Assembly: GCA_034660695.1 (NCBI GenBank)
Contig: JAYEJS010000020.1
Span: forward strand, 1-46,800
From: Candidatus Thermoplasmatota archaeon
GTDB taxonomy: Archaea; Thermoplasmatota; E2; UBA202; DSCA01
Direction: 5' to 3'
Length of the DNA: 46,800 nucleotides
Positions 1 through 9,848 of the stretch are shown piece by piece. A model generated the notes under the pieces. It was not told where the DNA came from, did not search any database, and saw only the letters and a program-made list of their open reading frames with translations. The position numbers and the translations under genes were made by a program. Numbering within the stretch: position 1 is the stretch's first letter; every line of letters begins with the position of its first letter.

Positions 1-188
1 AAATAAAAAAGTGGGAAGGCGTATTCAAAATTTTGTTGAATCCTGCAGATCATTTCTCAAATCATTTTTCCGGTCTGCTTATGGCTTTTTTCATTTTTTG
101 ACTACTTTTTCAAAGCATTCGAATATCGCGAATCAGTAACGCTTAAATATCGGAAACAGGATTAATTATTTATAGGGAAGGCAGGAAG
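1..188. other. Intergenic leader region upstream of the kelch/PKD gene
   Basis: No gene is supported here. One plus-strand frame is open from the window edge to a TAA near 139 and could be the tail of a gene that begins outside the window, but its product is not recognisable. Two AT-rich boxes, TTAAATAT near 143 and TTATTTATA near 166, are candidate TATA elements for the gene at 189. A purine-rich stretch (GGGAAGGCAGGAAG) just before the ATG can serve as its ribosome binding site. Confidence 0.4.
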
Positions 189-2411
189 ATGAGGGATGTT
201 GTTGGTAAAGCTCACTTCTTATTGTGTGGATTAACAGTATGTATGTTGTTATTTAGTATGATTATATTTGAAAATTATGGAAATTCTTCACAGAATTTGC
301 AATCTGGTGAGTGGATTCCATCTAAAAATACTTCGTTTTCTGGTGGTCTTGGAGAAGCAGTAGTTGGTACAGGGGATTATATTTATGTCATGAGGAGTTA
401 TAGTAGTGGTTCTTCTGTTTTTTGGAGGTATCCCATAAACAATGATTGGGAAAAAGTTAAACAGTGGAGCGATTTAGTTGAAAGTGATTTACCGAGACCT
501 AAGAGCGGAACAGCTCTCGCTTGGGATCACAACGACTATATTTACGTTATGTTTGGAAGCGCAGGAAGTGATATTAACAGGGAATACTTTTATCGCTACA
601 ACATTACAAATAATAGTTGGAAAAGATTAACAGACACTCCCCATACACAGGGAGCTGGAGATGCCATAACGTGGTGTGGGTATGATGGTTACGTTTATGC
701 AATAATGGGCAGTAATTGGTCTAATCACGATGGGGCGATTTTTGCTAAGTATAATCCTAATACCAATATGTGGGGGAACATAGCCCTAAACCCCAATTGG
801 GGAGATGTTACTGACGACGGAGTTTCTTTAGTATGGACAGGGGGAGAATACTTGTATGCTCTACATGGAGAATACGAAGAAACTATTCCAAACGGTGATT
901 TTGCTAGATACCATATTCCCGCACAAACCTGGGAAGATTTAACCTCAATGCCTGAAGTTAACTATGGTGGAGTTGGGGATGGTGCCTCTTTACTTTGGAT
1001 AGGGAATTGGTTGGATGAATATGAGAATTGCATTTTTGCTTTAGGCGGGGGCGGCTGTTATCCAGAGAATCCTGGCTATAATTTCTATTGCTATTATATT
1101 AACAACGATACATGGGAACCATTGGAAGATATCCCATATCCAGTAGGTTGTTGGGTTGGAAATAGATTGGGATTTGCAAATGGACATATCTATTACTGGC
1201 AAGGAGCACCATCTACATGGGAAGGGGAAGGAAATAGATTTTGTATGTATAAATTTTCAAACACCCCACCCATTGCAGACTTTACATACTCTCCATCATC
1301 TCCAACTACTCAAAATATAATTCATTTCACAGATTTATCAAGTGATGAAGATGGAAGCATTGTCTCGTGGTATTGGGAGTTTGGTGATGGGACAACATCA
1401 AGCTTGCAAAATCCACAGCATCAATACGAAGATGATAGAACATATTGCGTAAATCTCACAGTCTGGGATAATGATTTTGCAACTAATACAACATCAAAGC
1501 AGATAACTATACTTAAAAGCCAATACACTCTCACAACATCCGTTAATCCATCTGGAAGCGGGTATGTTACTTTGAATCCATCTGGTGGAACATATGATGA
1601 AGGAACTGTTGCGACTGTAAACGCTCATGCAAACAGTGGCTATGAATTTGATCATTGGTCTGGAGCTAAAACTGGAAGCATCAATCCTGTCCAAATCACA
1701 ATGGATAGTGATAAAAGCATAACTGCTCATTTTGTTGCAAGTATTCCACCAGATCAACCTCCAACTGTCACAATAACCCATCCATCTAATAATGCAACCG
1801 TTTCTGGAACCGTAAGCATTGTAGGAACGGCAAGCGACGATATTTCTGTTGAAAAAGTGGAAATAAAAATAGACAGTGGAAACTGGATAACTACTACTGG
1901 AAATATATCATGGGGTTATTCATGGGATACCACCACTATTGCAAATGGAAATCATACCATATATGCAAGAAGTTATGATGGCGAGCTTTACTCAAATATT
2001 TCGTTTATAACGGTAAATATTTTTAACAACCATAAGCCAACAGTGGATATAATCTTTCCATCAGATGGGACAGAGGTAAAGAAAACATTTACTATTCACG
2101 GAATTGCAGATGATGTTGATGGAAATGAAACAATCCAAAAAGTAGAGATAAAAATTGGCGATGGAAACTGGACGGTCGTCAACGGAATAACAGCATGGAA
2201 CCACACATGGAATACGACAAACGTTACAAATGGTGATTATGTTATACAGGTAAAGGCATATGATGGGTATGAATATTCAGGTATTGATTCAATAACGGTG
2301 AAAGTGAATAATAAAAAAGGTGATGGTACTCCTGGCTTTGAAATGATTGCTTTGATTGCTGCTTTGGCTGCTGTGCTGTTATTGAGGAAGAGGGAGCGCA
2401 GAAAATCCTAA
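189..2411 (+). CDS. Kelch-type propeller / PKD / Ig-like surface protein with PGF-CTERM tail
   Basis: A predicted cell-surface protein of 740 residues. An N-terminal hydrophobic segment (about residues 8-27) is a signal peptide or anchor. Residues about 40-355 carry kelch-like repeats with recurring YxxYAxxG and W-x-x-L patterns, which suggest a beta-propeller. A PKD domain follows at about 358-445 (WEFGDGTTS core), then an InlB-type beta-repeat at about 446-518 (GYEFDHWSG). Two Ig-like domains lie at about 520-710, each with an EVKIG/DGNW-type strand. The tail reads TPGFE, then a hydrophobic helix, then RKRERRKS. This is the pattern of PGF-CTERM signals cut by archaeosortase A. From family knowledge the protein would be exported, cleaved and lipid-anchored. 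The ligand is unknown. The ATG follows GGGAAGGCAGGAAG. Confidence 0.85.
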   Translation: MRDVVGKAHFLLCGLTVCMLLFSMIIFENYGNSSQNLQSGEWIPSKNTSFSGGLGEAVVGTGDYIYVMRSYSSGSSVFWRYPINNDWEKVKQWSDLVESDLPRPKSGTALAWDHNDYIYVMFGSAGSDINREYFYRYNITNNSWKRLTDTPHTQGAGDAITWCGYDGYVYAIMGSNWSNHDGAIFAKYNPNTNMWGNIALNPNWGDVTDDGVSLVWTGGEYLYALHGEYEETIPNGDFARYHIPAQTWEDLTSMPEVNYGGVGDGASLLWIGNWLDEYENCIFALGGGGCYPENPGYNFYCYYINNDTWEPLEDIPYPVGCWVGNRLGFANGHIYYWQGAPSTWEGEGNRFCMYKFSNTPPIADFTYSPSSPTTQNIIHFTDLSSDEDGSIVSWYWEFGDGTTSSLQNPQHQYEDDRTYCVNLTVWDNDFATNTTSKQITILKSQYTLTTSVNPSGSGYVTLNPSGGTYDEGTVATVNAHANSGYEFDHWSGAKTGSINPVQITMDSDKSITAHFVASIPPDQPPTVTITHPSNNATVSGTVSIVGTASDDISVEKVEIKIDSGNWITTTGNISWGYSWDTTTIANGNHTIYARSYDGELYSNISFITVNIFNNHKPTVDIIFPSDGTEVKKTFTIHGIADDVDGNETIQKVEIKIGDGNWTVVNGITAWNHTWNTTNVTNGDYVIQVKAYDGYEYSGIDSITVKVNNKKGDGTPGFEMIALIAALAAVLLLRKRERRKS

Positions 2412-2414
2412 TCT

Positions 2415-2906
2415 TTACCTCTTGTACCCTATCTTTCTCAAGAATTCATTCCTTTCTTTTATGTCGTCTTCGCTTTCCACACCTTTTGGTATGTATCCGT
2501 CAATAACTCCTATTATTGCTCTTCCCTTTTCATTTTCTATGTTACTTTCAGCAATCAGAACTTTTACGGGATTTGCCGTTGCACAGTAGATACTGCAAAC
2601 TTCTGGAACATTTTTGATGGCATTGAGCACATTAACAGGATAGCAATCTTCCATTAAAATTATGAATGAATGGCCCGCGCCTATGCTCGTCGCATTATTT
2701 ATAGCCAATTTTTTCAACCCCTCGTCGTTTCCATCTGCCCTTACCAGGCATGGCCCTGAAGCTTCGCAGAAAGCAATACCAAATTTTGCATTCGGGACAT
2801 TTATCATTGCTTCGTACAAATCCTCAACGCTTTTTATAAAATGAGTTTGCCCGAGAATAAAATTCATATCCTCCGGTTTTTCAATTTCCACTTCCTTTAT
2901 TTCCAT
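2415..2906 (-). CDS. Adenosine-specific kinase family protein (DUF355 / COG1839)
   Basis: A 163-residue protein that matches the small adenosine-binding family (Adenosine_kin, once DUF355) along its whole length. Recognisable blocks are FGIAFCEASGPCLVR, GHSFIILM, and the segment from PEVCSIYCATANPVKV to GVIDGYIPKGVE, all typical of the family. Crystal-structure work on the family reported adenosine/AMP binding; the physiological reaction is not well settled. The start is an ATG preceded by GGTGATAAA. A TTTTTAAAAA box about 30 bases further upstream fits an archaeal promoter. It converges with the kelch/PKD gene, with 3 bases between the two stops. Tsr3 lies just upstream on the same strand but has its own promoter, so an operon is not required. 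Confidence 0.85.
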   Translation of the reverse strand: MEIKEVEIEKPEDMNFILGQTHFIKSVEDLYEAMINVPNAKFGIAFCEASGPCLVRADGNDEGLKKLAINNATSIGAGHSFIILMEDCYPVNVLNAIKNVPEVCSIYCATANPVKVLIAESNIENEKGRAIIGVIDGYIPKGVESEDDIKERNEFLRKIGYKR

Positions 2907-2953
2907 TTTATCACCATAAATGTATCTCTTTCAGGTTTTTAAAAGCGACGAAA

Positions 2954-3481
2954 TCATGGTAGGTATTCTTCCATAATCTTTACAACCTCCCTGCTTGTTC
3001 CCGCATTTCTGTATCTCTCCAACGGTTCTCTATTCAATTCCAAAAAATGCGGCCCCCACTTAAATTTATTCATTAGCTCATTAGCTCCTTCAACGTCGTC
3101 CAATATGTAGAGGGCGGCAGCAAAAGCCTCGGCTGTTGATAGCTTGGCCGCCTTCCCATAATTTACGGGATTTGCCGCAAGCAGGAAAGGCAGTGCCCTG
3201 CTCATCATTTTTTTTCCAACTTTAAAGAATACCTCATCAGCCTTTTTCCATGAACAATCGATTGCAACGATGTCTTTAACACGGCTATCTTCCCTCGACA
3301 AGGCCTTTTCTGCTTCTGGGTTTAGCAAAACTGCATGTTGTGGCAATCTGTTCATTCTTTTTACTATTTTTACCAAGCTAAATTTTGCAAGCTTTTTTGC
3401 TGTGCATCTTTTTGGGTCATCTTGGGCAAGGTGGTAAACAACAAGGTTGTATCTCTTTTTCACGTTTTTTTTAATGGGCAT
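2954..3481 (-). CDS. tsr3: Tsr3-type rRNA aminocarboxypropyltransferase (DUF367)
   Basis: A 175-residue protein with the Tsr3 layout: an N-terminal RLI-like metal-binding part replaced by a lysine-rich segment, followed by the DUF367 core. Diagnostic stretches are DDPKRCTAKKLAKF, LNPEAEKALSREDS, VAIDCSWKKADEVF, RALPFLLAANPVNYGKAAKLS and EAFAAALYI. Tsr3 moves the 3-amino-3-carboxypropyl group from S-adenosylmethionine to a modified uridine near the decoding site of small-subunit rRNA and uses a SPOUT-like fold. The stretch ANPVNYG is the family's most conserved part. On the minus strand an ATATTTAAG box near 3506-3515 lies about 28 bases before the ATG, so a leaderless transcript is likely. 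It diverges from the gene at 3608. Confidence 0.9.
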   Translation of the reverse strand: MPIKKNVKKRYNLVVYHLAQDDPKRCTAKKLAKFSLVKIVKRMNRLPQHAVLLNPEAEKALSREDSRVKDIVAIDCSWKKADEVFFKVGKKMMSRALPFLLAANPVNYGKAAKLSTAEAFAAALYILDDVEGANELMNKFKWGPHFLELNREPLERYRNAGTSREVVKIMEEYLP

Positions 3482-3607
3482 GGCTTTATTAATCCTGCGA
3501 ATCGTGCTTAAATATCCCCTAGAATTGGTAACGTAAAGAATTTTACTGCCGAGATGCGGATGTGTATTAAGAGAAAAAATTGACTAAGTTATCACATATC
3601 TGGGTAG

Positions 3608-4216
3608 ATGTTGCAAATTTCGGGAACGTCATTGGACGAAAAAGTTTTAGTTATCGCAAATATTACAAAAAGGGATAACATGGGAAGTGTGTTTGTATTT
3701 AAAGTGGCTTTGAAGCATCGAAAGGGGATCTGGCGTCGTATCGAGATTAGAGGCAGCCAGATGCTTAAGGATTTTGATCAAATCATTCGTGAAACATTCA
3801 AGCATGATACAATGGATCATTTGGGCGAATTCTTTAGAGAACAGTGGCCACACGGGGGATTTGGAGAAATTGATCCTTTTGGGGGAGGGAATGGAGCCAG
3901 AAAACGAATAGAGCAACTCGGTTTAACTGAGGGCGATAAGCTGGGATACATTTATGACTTTGGTGACAATATCCAGCATATTGTTACTTTAGAAAAGGTT
4001 ACAGAACCAGAAAGCGGAGTTGAATATCCTCGCATCGTTTCCCAAAACGATCCTAAATATCGCTACTGCGAGACATGCAAAAAGCGAGGAAAGAAGACAA
4101 TTGCTACTTGGATTTGTATCACATGTTCAAATGAGAAGGGAAGAGAAGTGCTTTTATGTGAAGATTGCGTGAGTAAAGAGCACGATGACCACTATGCCGA
4201 GGAGATGGTTTACTGA
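3608..4216 (+). CDS. pRiA4b ORF-3-like protein with C-terminal zinc-binding region
   Basis: A 202-residue protein whose centre matches the plasmid pRiA4b ORF-3 family: KHRKGIWRRIEI, then the signature GYIYDFGDNIQHIVTLE at about residues 114-130. The family is widespread in bacterial and archaeal mobile and chromosomal contexts, and its biochemical role is unknown. The C-terminal 60 residues add cysteine pairs (CETCKKRG, CITCSNEKG, CEDC) and a KEHDDHY histidine stretch, a likely zinc-binding module of B-box or zinc-ribbon flavour. This is a less common fusion. The gene stands alone between divergent tsr3 and the convergent top6A. Its ATG follows GGGTAG. No promoter is clear. Confidence 0.75.
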   Translation: MLQISGTSLDEKVLVIANITKRDNMGSVFVFKVALKHRKGIWRRIEIRGSQMLKDFDQIIRETFKHDTMDHLGEFFREQWPHGGFGEIDPFGGGNGARKRIEQLGLTEGDKLGYIYDFGDNIQHIVTLEKVTEPESGVEYPRIVSQNDPKYRYCETCKKRGKKTIATWICITCSNEKGREVLLCEDCVSKEHDDHYAEEMVY

Positions 4217-4320
4217 TATATCTTGAGAAAAATCCATTGAAGGGAGTTCTGGCGGTACAGTCCTGTAATCCATATTAAAGTTGTAAGATGGCAAAATCGT
4301 GCAATTTTGGCAACCGTTAG

Positions 4321-5421
4321 CTATACCTCATATCCCATCTCTGCAAGCTTTTCCGGCAGATATTTATCTGTTACGTAATCCAGGCCGTACTTCGCTAAAG
4401 CCTGCTGTTCCGACTTCTTTTTCATTTTAAGCTGCAGTTTTATCTCGCTCTCCCAGAAATCATCGCGGAAACGGGGATCGGAAAGTTCCGCCTTCAGGGC
4501 GGATACGTCTTCATTCGTAAGGTCATCTGTTGGCAGTTCGTAGTTAAGAATGTCTGATGGTGTTATCCCTAAAAATTCTGCAGAAGGTGTTGCAAGGTAT
4601 TCTGAAATGTGTGCGGTTTTTATTGCCCCGTATGCAACCGAGGCAAATATGCGATATGACCATGGATCACCATCTGTAAATACGATAATGGGCAGCTTTT
4701 TTTCTTCATTGAGCCTTTTTATGAATCTTCTTGTTGAGCGTGCCGGTTGTCCCTTGAGATGGACGAGTATGGTGTTTTTGTTCTCATCAAACCCGTTTTC
4801 TACAAGTCGGTCAAACATACCGCCAGTTTCCACAGCCATTACAATTTTGGCGTTCGTTCCTTTGATCTTTAATTTTTCTTTTTCCACGTTATAAGGTATG
4901 GAGTAGCCGCTGTCACCAACATCATCCTGGCAATGTATTATCCTTTTTTCTCCCTTTCTGGTTATTTCTTCTATTACCAGATCGCCCATCACTCTTGCTC
5001 CGTCCTCCTCCGGCCTAAGACTCATGTCCTCTCTCAGTTTCTTTGTAAGTATTTCTAGGTCTTCTGCAAGTCGGTCGGAATCGCCCTGTGAAGAAAATTT
5101 TCCTTCGCCCCATCCTTCCGATATGTAGTACAGTTCTCTCAGAGTTGATGACTTATTTTGTTCTATCATCTTTTTAATAAAATCTATGGTATAAGTGGTT
5201 CTAAGAAGCATGTACGCCCCTGATAAAGATACGACAGAGCGGGTGGACATGTTATTTCCATATTTCCATACCCTGTATTTTCCATCAAATGCGATATTGG
5301 ATTTTGTCCTTGAGGGAACTTTAAGCTCTGGTATCCTCGAGTTGTTAAAATCCTCATATATTTCCTCGGCTATTTTCATCATTTCTTTTACAGCAGCCTT
5401 CTTGCGTTCTGCCATCGTCAT
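4321..5421 (-). CDS. top6A: DNA topoisomerase VI subunit A (Spo11 homologue)
   Basis: The catalytic subunit of the A2B2 type IIB topoisomerase, which passes one DNA duplex through a double-strand break. With the start used here the protein has 366 residues. The 5Y-CAP domain holds the active-site tyrosine in LRELYY (Tyr98/Tyr99). The TOPRIM fold follows with VMAVETGG (Glu198) and FTDGDPW (Asp250, Asp252), the metal-binding acids. An in-frame ATG at 5448 exists, but the ATG at 5421 is preferred because GGGAGGG sits 8 bases before it and the family normally begins near this point. The top6B stop lies directly before it, so the two genes are co-translated. Length and motifs show an intact gene. 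Confidence 0.95.
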   Translation of the reverse strand: MTMAERKKAAVKEMMKIAEEIYEDFNNSRIPELKVPSRTKSNIAFDGKYRVWKYGNNMSTRSVVSLSGAYMLLRTTYTIDFIKKMIEQNKSSTLRELYYISEGWGEGKFSSQGDSDRLAEDLEILTKKLREDMSLRPEEDGARVMGDLVIEEITRKGEKRIIHCQDDVGDSGYSIPYNVEKEKLKIKGTNAKIVMAVETGGMFDRLVENGFDENKNTILVHLKGQPARSTRRFIKRLNEEKKLPIIVFTDGDPWSYRIFASVAYGAIKTAHISEYLATPSAEFLGITPSDILNYELPTDDLTNEDVSALKAELSDPRFRDDFWESEIKLQLKMKKKSEQQALAKYGLDYVTDKYLPEKLAEMGYEV

Positions 5422-5422
5422 T

Positions 5423-7291
5423 TTAACTTCCCTCCCATTTCTCGGCACCTATTACATTCACGGGATTAATTCCCTTTACATACAAACTATTTTCATCAAA
5501 ATCTCCTTTTTCCATACCCAATATCTGGAAAGATAACTCTCTCCTCTCCGCAGGCTTTATCCCGTCTATTTTCCACATTATGTACTCCTTATTTACTTCA
5601 CTTACTTCGGGTTTTATTTCCCCAATTTTTCCTTCATCGGGAATGGCGGCATACAACTCAAAACTCTGCATTTTATTTTTGTAATTTGTAATCGAGATGG
5701 TACTGATTATTCTGCCATCCATGTACTGAACTTCATCGTCAATCCAGACGATATTCATTATTTTTATTATGACATCATCTATGGAAGGAACTGGTTTTCC
5801 AAGCATCTCTGAGGATTTCTTTGCAATTTCAGGCAAAATTTTGGAAATGAGCGTAAATTTATTCTTTATTTTCACCTTTTTCTCTTTCTTCGAGAGATGG
5901 CTTTTCATCTTTCTGGCACATTGTTGCAGCGATAGTTTTATCTCTTTCTCTATTTCTTCGACATGGGCAATTGCTTCCTTTGATTCCGACGTGAAAGGAA
6001 TGTTTACTGATGAAACGTGAACCAGTATTATCGCTGGGCCGAATGGAATGCCTTTTCCCCCTCTCTGCTGAAGCCCGTACCTGCGCCACTCCATATTTTT
6101 TATTCCTTTCGTTATAACGCAGTCCCCCTCCTGGTACAGTAAGGGAACTCTGTTTGCAAATCGCAGAATTTCCACTCTCTCTTCCGATGGCAGGTTGCCG
6201 CCATAGACAATGCCCGTCTCGACCAGGAATGGAATGCCGGAATGCACGTCTGGATTTCTCTTATCCGTTGAAATGAATTCGGGCGATATCGCTTCCATCT
6301 CTTTTCTCAATCCTCTCTTTATCAAAATCTCTCCAATCGGGGATAGGCAGTCCGTTGGGGGTGCCATCAATTTTACTTTTTTGAAAGCGTTAACTACTTT
6401 TCTCGCATCTTCTAGGGAAAGGTTATTGGGATTAAGAGAAGGGCTGAGGCCTGCTAACCCGACAATTTTTTTTGCTTTCTGAAGGCTGACGGAGGAAAAT
6501 TCATTTGAAAAGAAGGAGGTGAGTTTTCTTGCTTTTGTCTCTTTGGCCATTTTTATGAATGTCCCGAGCTCTATCCCATACGGGTGGGGTTTTATTTCTC
6601 TTGGCTGCGGCGGTAATTTATCTGTCACTCTTTCGAAAACAGTTCTATTGCCATTGGGTTCAACGAACGTTATTTTGGCATGGGGGTTCACTATGGCCGT
6701 ACTCCTTATATATTCATAAACAGACTGCTTTCTGTTCCTTACATACGTTCCCTGTATTGCCATTTCTATTCTTGTCCCACTGCTTTTTTCCCAGTGCATC
6801 ATATCATTGTATACCGTTTCGGGTCTGTTCGTTTTTGTATCAATAAGAAGACTGCACCGATGCGCCGGAAAACCGTCCCCGATTTTTGATATTACAACAG
6901 TTGGCTTGCCAGTAGTCAGTTGCGAATAAAGGACAGCAGCGGATATTCCTATGCCTTGCTGTCCTCTCGACTGTTTGAGTGAATGAAAGCGGGAGCCGTA
7001 GAGAAGGCGGGCAAAAACATGGGGTATCTGCTTTTTTACTATCCCCGGGCCGTTATCCTCAACGATTATAAGGTACTCGTTATTTTCAATCTCTCTTATC
7101 TCAACAAAGATATCGGGCAATATGCCCGCCTCCTCGCAAGCATCTAGTGAGTTATCAACCGCTTCCTTTACTGAAGTTATCAAAGCCCTGGTCGACGTAT
7201 CAAAGCCCAGTATCTGTTTGTTGCGTTCAAAAAATTCTGCTATAGATATCTTCCTTTGCTTTTTGGCGAGTCCCTCTGCTATAGAATGCAT
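5423..7291 (-). CDS. top6B: DNA topoisomerase VI subunit B (GHKL ATPase)
   Basis: The ATP-driven gate subunit of topoisomerase VI, 622 residues. The Bergerat ATP-binding fold shows the N box [10 protein letters not shown] (Glu43, Asn47), the G1 box VEDNGPGI (Asp79) and the G2 box [12 protein letters not shown] (Gly110-Gly115). A central helix-two-turn-helix region and the transducer domain follow. The transducer part contains [11 protein letters not shown] with the expected ATP-contacting lysine. The C-terminal stretch at about 520-615 is an extra Ig-like segment typical of longer archaeal forms. The gene directly precedes top6A (stop and start 2 bases apart). A TTTTATAAAA box in the 35-base gap upstream suggests that its own promoter drives both subunits. 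Confidence 0.95.
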   Translation of the reverse strand: MHSIAEGLAKKQRKISIAEFFERNKQILGFDTSTRALITSVKEAVDNSLDACEEAGILPDIFVEIREIENNEYLIIVEDNGPGIVKKQIPHVFARLLYGSRFHSLKQSRGQQGIGISAAVLYSQLTTGKPTVVISKIGDGFPAHRCSLLIDTKTNRPETVYNDMMHWEKSSGTRIEMAIQGTYVRNRKQSVYEYIRSTAIVNPHAKITFVEPNGNRTVFERVTDKLPPQPREIKPHPYGIELGTFIKMAKETKARKLTSFFSNEFSSVSLQKAKKIVGLAGLSPSLNPNNLSLEDARKVVNAFKKVKLMAPPTDCLSPIGEILIKRGLRKEMEAISPEFISTDKRNPDVHSGIPFLVETGIVYGGNLPSEERVEILRFANRVPLLYQEGDCVITKGIKNMEWRRYGLQQRGGKGIPFGPAIILVHVSSVNIPFTSESKEAIAHVEEIEKEIKLSLQQCARKMKSHLSKKEKKVKIKNKFTLISKILPEIAKKSSEMLGKPVPSIDDVIIKIMNIVWIDDEVQYMDGRIISTISITNYKNKMQSFELYAAIPDEGKIGEIKPEVSEVNKEYIMWKIDGIKPAERRELSFQILGMEKGDFDENSLYVKGINPVNVIGAEKWEGS

Positions 7292-7326
7292 CCGCTGATA
7301 TAACCATATGTTTTATAAAATCTTTA

Positions 7327-8190
7327 CTACTCTGTCAATCCTTCAGGGGGTTTAAGTTTGCTGAACGCATAAGACGCTTTTTCCATATAATCCCTGTTAT
7401 TTCTGAACCACTCTTCCCAGCTCTCAAGTTTTTCTTTTGTTTCCTTCAGCTCTTTATCCAAATCTTCATATACCTTGTAAAGTTTTGCCAGCCTTTCCTG
7501 TTCTTTTTTATAGAGTTCTTCCATTTCATCATATTTTTTCTTGTATTCTACATAATTCTTTAGCGGTTTCAGTTCCTCCACTCTCCTCCTCAAATTCTCT
7601 GCTTCTTTTTTGTATGGCAAGTACTTACTCAAATTTTCAACTTCTTTTTCTAACTCCATTTTCGCCGCTTTTTCTCTCTCCAGTTCTATCTGCAATTTTT
7701 CCTTATTAGACTTATATTCCTTCAATTCCTCTTCAAGTCTCTCAACTTTTTCTCTGTCTTCTTCAAGTTCTTTCAACGTTTTTACCTTTTTCTTTAAATT
7801 CTCAATTACATTTTCCTGCTCTGATAACTTACTTTTCAACTCCCCTGCCTCTTTTTTTTCTTTTGATATATCATCTTCCTGTTTTTTGTAGGCATCCCAC
7901 AATTTTTCAAGGCGTGCCCGTTCCATCTCCATCTCCTTTCTGTATTTTTCCATATCGCGAAAGGCGGTTATAGCCCTCTCATCTGCTTCTCTTGATATCT
8001 TTTCCATTGAATCCAGCATTTGGAAAAGCCGCTCTATCCTATCTATATCAATTAATTCCCTGAGCCTTTTAAAAACCTCTTTCTCTTTGTAAGAACTCTG
8101 AGCAATGGAATCGATTTCTGATAAAATCTCTTCAAAATTACTTTTCATCTTCTCTACATCCCTACTATGAATAATGCTTGCTTCAGTCAT
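7327..8190 (-). CDS. Coiled-coil protein of unknown function
   Basis: A 287-residue, highly charged protein that is almost all heptad-patterned helix from about residue 80 to 270, rich in Glu and Lys. The first 80 residues look helical but less repetitive. The last 25 are aromatic (WEEWFRNNRDYMEKASYAFSKL) and may be a small binding end. I do not recognise a family. The ATG at 8190 is preferred over an upstream GTG at 8202 because AGGTGA lies 8 bases before it. The gene sits 35 bases upstream of top6B and 23 bases downstream of a membrane-protein gene. Co-transcription with the latter is likely. A structural or tethering role is possible, but the sequence gives no direct evidence. Confidence 0.7.
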   Translation of the reverse strand: MTEASIIHSRDVEKMKSNFEEILSEIDSIAQSSYKEKEVFKRLRELIDIDRIERLFQMLDSMEKISREADERAITAFRDMEKYRKEMEMERARLEKLWDAYKKQEDDISKEKKEAGELKSKLSEQENVIENLKKKVKTLKELEEDREKVERLEEELKEYKSNKEKLQIELEREKAAKMELEKEVENLSKYLPYKKEAENLRRRVEELKPLKNYVEYKKKYDEMEELYKKEQERLAKLYKVYEDLDKELKETKEKLESWEEWFRNNRDYMEKASYAFSKLKPPEGLTE

Positions 8191-8225
8191 TTTATCAGTC
8201 ACCTAAAGAATGATATTCTGCATAT

Positions 8226-8918
8226 TTAAATCTTCCTTAGCCACTTTCTCTTATATACCTCTTTAAGCCCCTTTCTGCCCATCAGATACGGCCGAATTGC
8301 CTTTATTGTATAAATATAGATGAATGCTGAATAAATTATCGCTATTATCACTACATATCCAGACGATCTGAAAAAAATAATGGGCCAGACTGCAAGCCCC
8401 ATTAAGGAAACGATGGCAAGGTATTTCATTCTTTGTTTTCTTTTAATGCCCACTCCTATCCACGTGCCGGTGGAGCAGCTTAAAAATAAAATTGATATCG
8501 CAAGTACAGCCACGTAAAATCCCTGCATCGAAAATAGAGACGGCACGTTTCTCATCAATACTGCTCCAGATGGCGAGGCAAAGCCAAGACCGATTGAGGC
8601 ACCATACAATATAATGCCCTCCTCATGCTGGAACTTGGGCAGGTTAAGAACAACCAGTTTGGTGAGGTTTTCAAAAAAGGCGAAGATGAAAGAAACGATG
8701 AGGATAACGTCTATTGCCTGCAGCATTACATCATACTCAAAAATAGTGAGAAACCATATTTCCATAAAGTATACCAATGTCCCTATCGCTATTCCCCCAA
8801 TGAATGTGAGGAAGATGTACGAGCCTTTGAATTTGTTTTCATATCCCCCGAGCGTGAAGTAAAGGATGAAAAGTGCAGGTATTATTCCAATCGGCAGTAA
8901 AGCCGAGCCGATATCCAT
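8226..8918 (-). CDS. Divergent PrsW-like multi-pass membrane protein
   Basis: A 230-residue membrane protein with seven or eight hydrophobic helices. Residues about 82-127 read FFENLTKLVVLN, then EGIILYGASIGLGFA. This resembles the PrsW glutamic intramembrane protease layout, an EExxK motif followed by YGAxxGxGFAxxEN. Here the second glutamate of the first motif is Asn and the glutamate after GFA is missing, so catalysis is doubtful. An upstream ATG at 8987 is possible, but an ATTTATATTTA box near 8970-8980 would then lie inside the coding region; the ATG at 8918 fits the promoter better. The promoter region is shared with the divergent transketolase operon. The family call is tentative. That it is an integral membrane protein is secure. 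Confidence 0.55.
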   Translation of the reverse strand: MDIGSALLPIGIIPALFILYFTLGGYENKFKGSYIFLTFIGGIAIGTLVYFMEIWFLTIFEYDVMLQAIDVILIVSFIFAFFENLTKLVVLNLPKFQHEEGIILYGASIGLGFASPSGAVLMRNVPSLFSMQGFYVAVLAISILFLSCSTGTWIGVGIKRKQRMKYLAIVSLMGLAVWPIIFFRSSGYVVIIAIIYSAFIYIYTIKAIRPYLMGRKGLKEVYKRKWLRKI

Positions 8919-9005
8919 GGTGTGGTAACATGCAATATTATTTAGTAATTTTTGGTGATTGCTTAATAATAAATATAAATAATACAAAATATATTACCCT
9001 ATACG

Positions 9006-9848
9006 ATGCATGATAAGGAATTGATAAAAGATTTGCAGAGAAAAGCTCTGCGCATAAGAAAATATGTTATTGATTCTGTTTATAGGGCTGGCTCAGGCCA
9101 TCCGGGCGGGAGTTTATCAATAGCGGATATATTATCATGTCTCTATTTCCACGAGATGAGGCATGATCCAAAAAATCCCGGATGGCCTGATAGGGACAGG
9201 CTTGTTTTATCTAAAGGTCATGCCTCGCCAGCCCTATATGCTGCCCTTGCCATGGCAGGATACTTTCCTGTCAGCGAGTTAAAAAATTTGCGTAAGACCG
9301 GGCATTTTTTGCAGGGCCATCCTTGCATGAGAAAAGTTCCGGGAGTTGACATGTCCACAGGCTCATTAGGCCAGGGACTCAGCGTAGGAATAGGCATGGC
9401 GCTCGCGGGAAAACTGGATAAGAAAGATTATAGGGTTTTTGTGATAATGGGGGATGGGGAAATAGATGAAGGACAGGTATGGGAGGCTGCCGCATCTGCA
9501 TCCCATCATTCTCTGGATAATATCATAGTTATTCTCGATAGAAACGGGTTACAAATAGATGGGCATACGGAGGAAATACTCAATCTGGAACCCATTCAGT
9601 GGAGGTGGAGATCTTTTGGATGGGACGTGATAGAAATAGATGGGCACGATATCGATGAAATTCTTAATGCACTTCACGAAGCAGATAAAAATGATAAACC
9701 AACACTTATAATCGCATGTACTATAAAGGGTAAGGGTGTTTCATTTATGGAAGGGACTTTATCCTTTCACGGGAAGCCGCCGTCTGATGATCAGTATGTA
9801 AAGGCTATGAGTGAACTTGGACAGGTAGAGGAGGAGTTAAATGGTTGA
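9006..9848 (+). CDS. Transketolase, N-terminal (thiamine diphosphate) subunit
   Basis: A 280-residue protein equal to the N-terminal third of transketolase, made as a separate chain as in many archaea. Visible marks are GSGHPGGSLSIADIL near the start, VLSKGHASPALYAALA, and the thiamine-diphosphate/Mg motif GDGEIDEGQVWEAA followed by ILDRNGLQ. With the next gene it forms the enzyme that moves two-carbon units between sugar phosphates in the non-oxidative pentose phosphate route. The start ATG lies 26 to 35 bases after an AT-rich box (AAATATAAAT), so the leader is very short. The stop overlaps the start of the next gene by 8 bases, showing translational coupling. Confidence 0.93.
   Translation: MHDKELIKDLQRKALRIRKYVIDSVYRAGSGHPGGSLSIADILSCLYFHEMRHDPKNPGWPDRDRLVLSKGHASPALYAALAMAGYFPVSELKNLRKTGHFLQGHPCMRKVPGVDMSTGSLGQGLSVGIGMALAGKLDKKDYRVFVIMGDGEIDEGQVWEAAASASHHSLDNIIVILDRNGLQIDGHTEEILNLEPIQWRWRSFGWDVIEIDGHDIDEILNALHEADKNDKPTLIIACTIKGKGVSFMEGTLSFHGKPPSDDQYVKAMSELGQVEEELNG

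Noticed and set aside
1-140. Open plus-strand frame at the left edge as a transposase tail
   Set aside because: The short product (ending SKHSNIANQ) is not enough to identify a family, and two frames are open in this AT-rich stretch.
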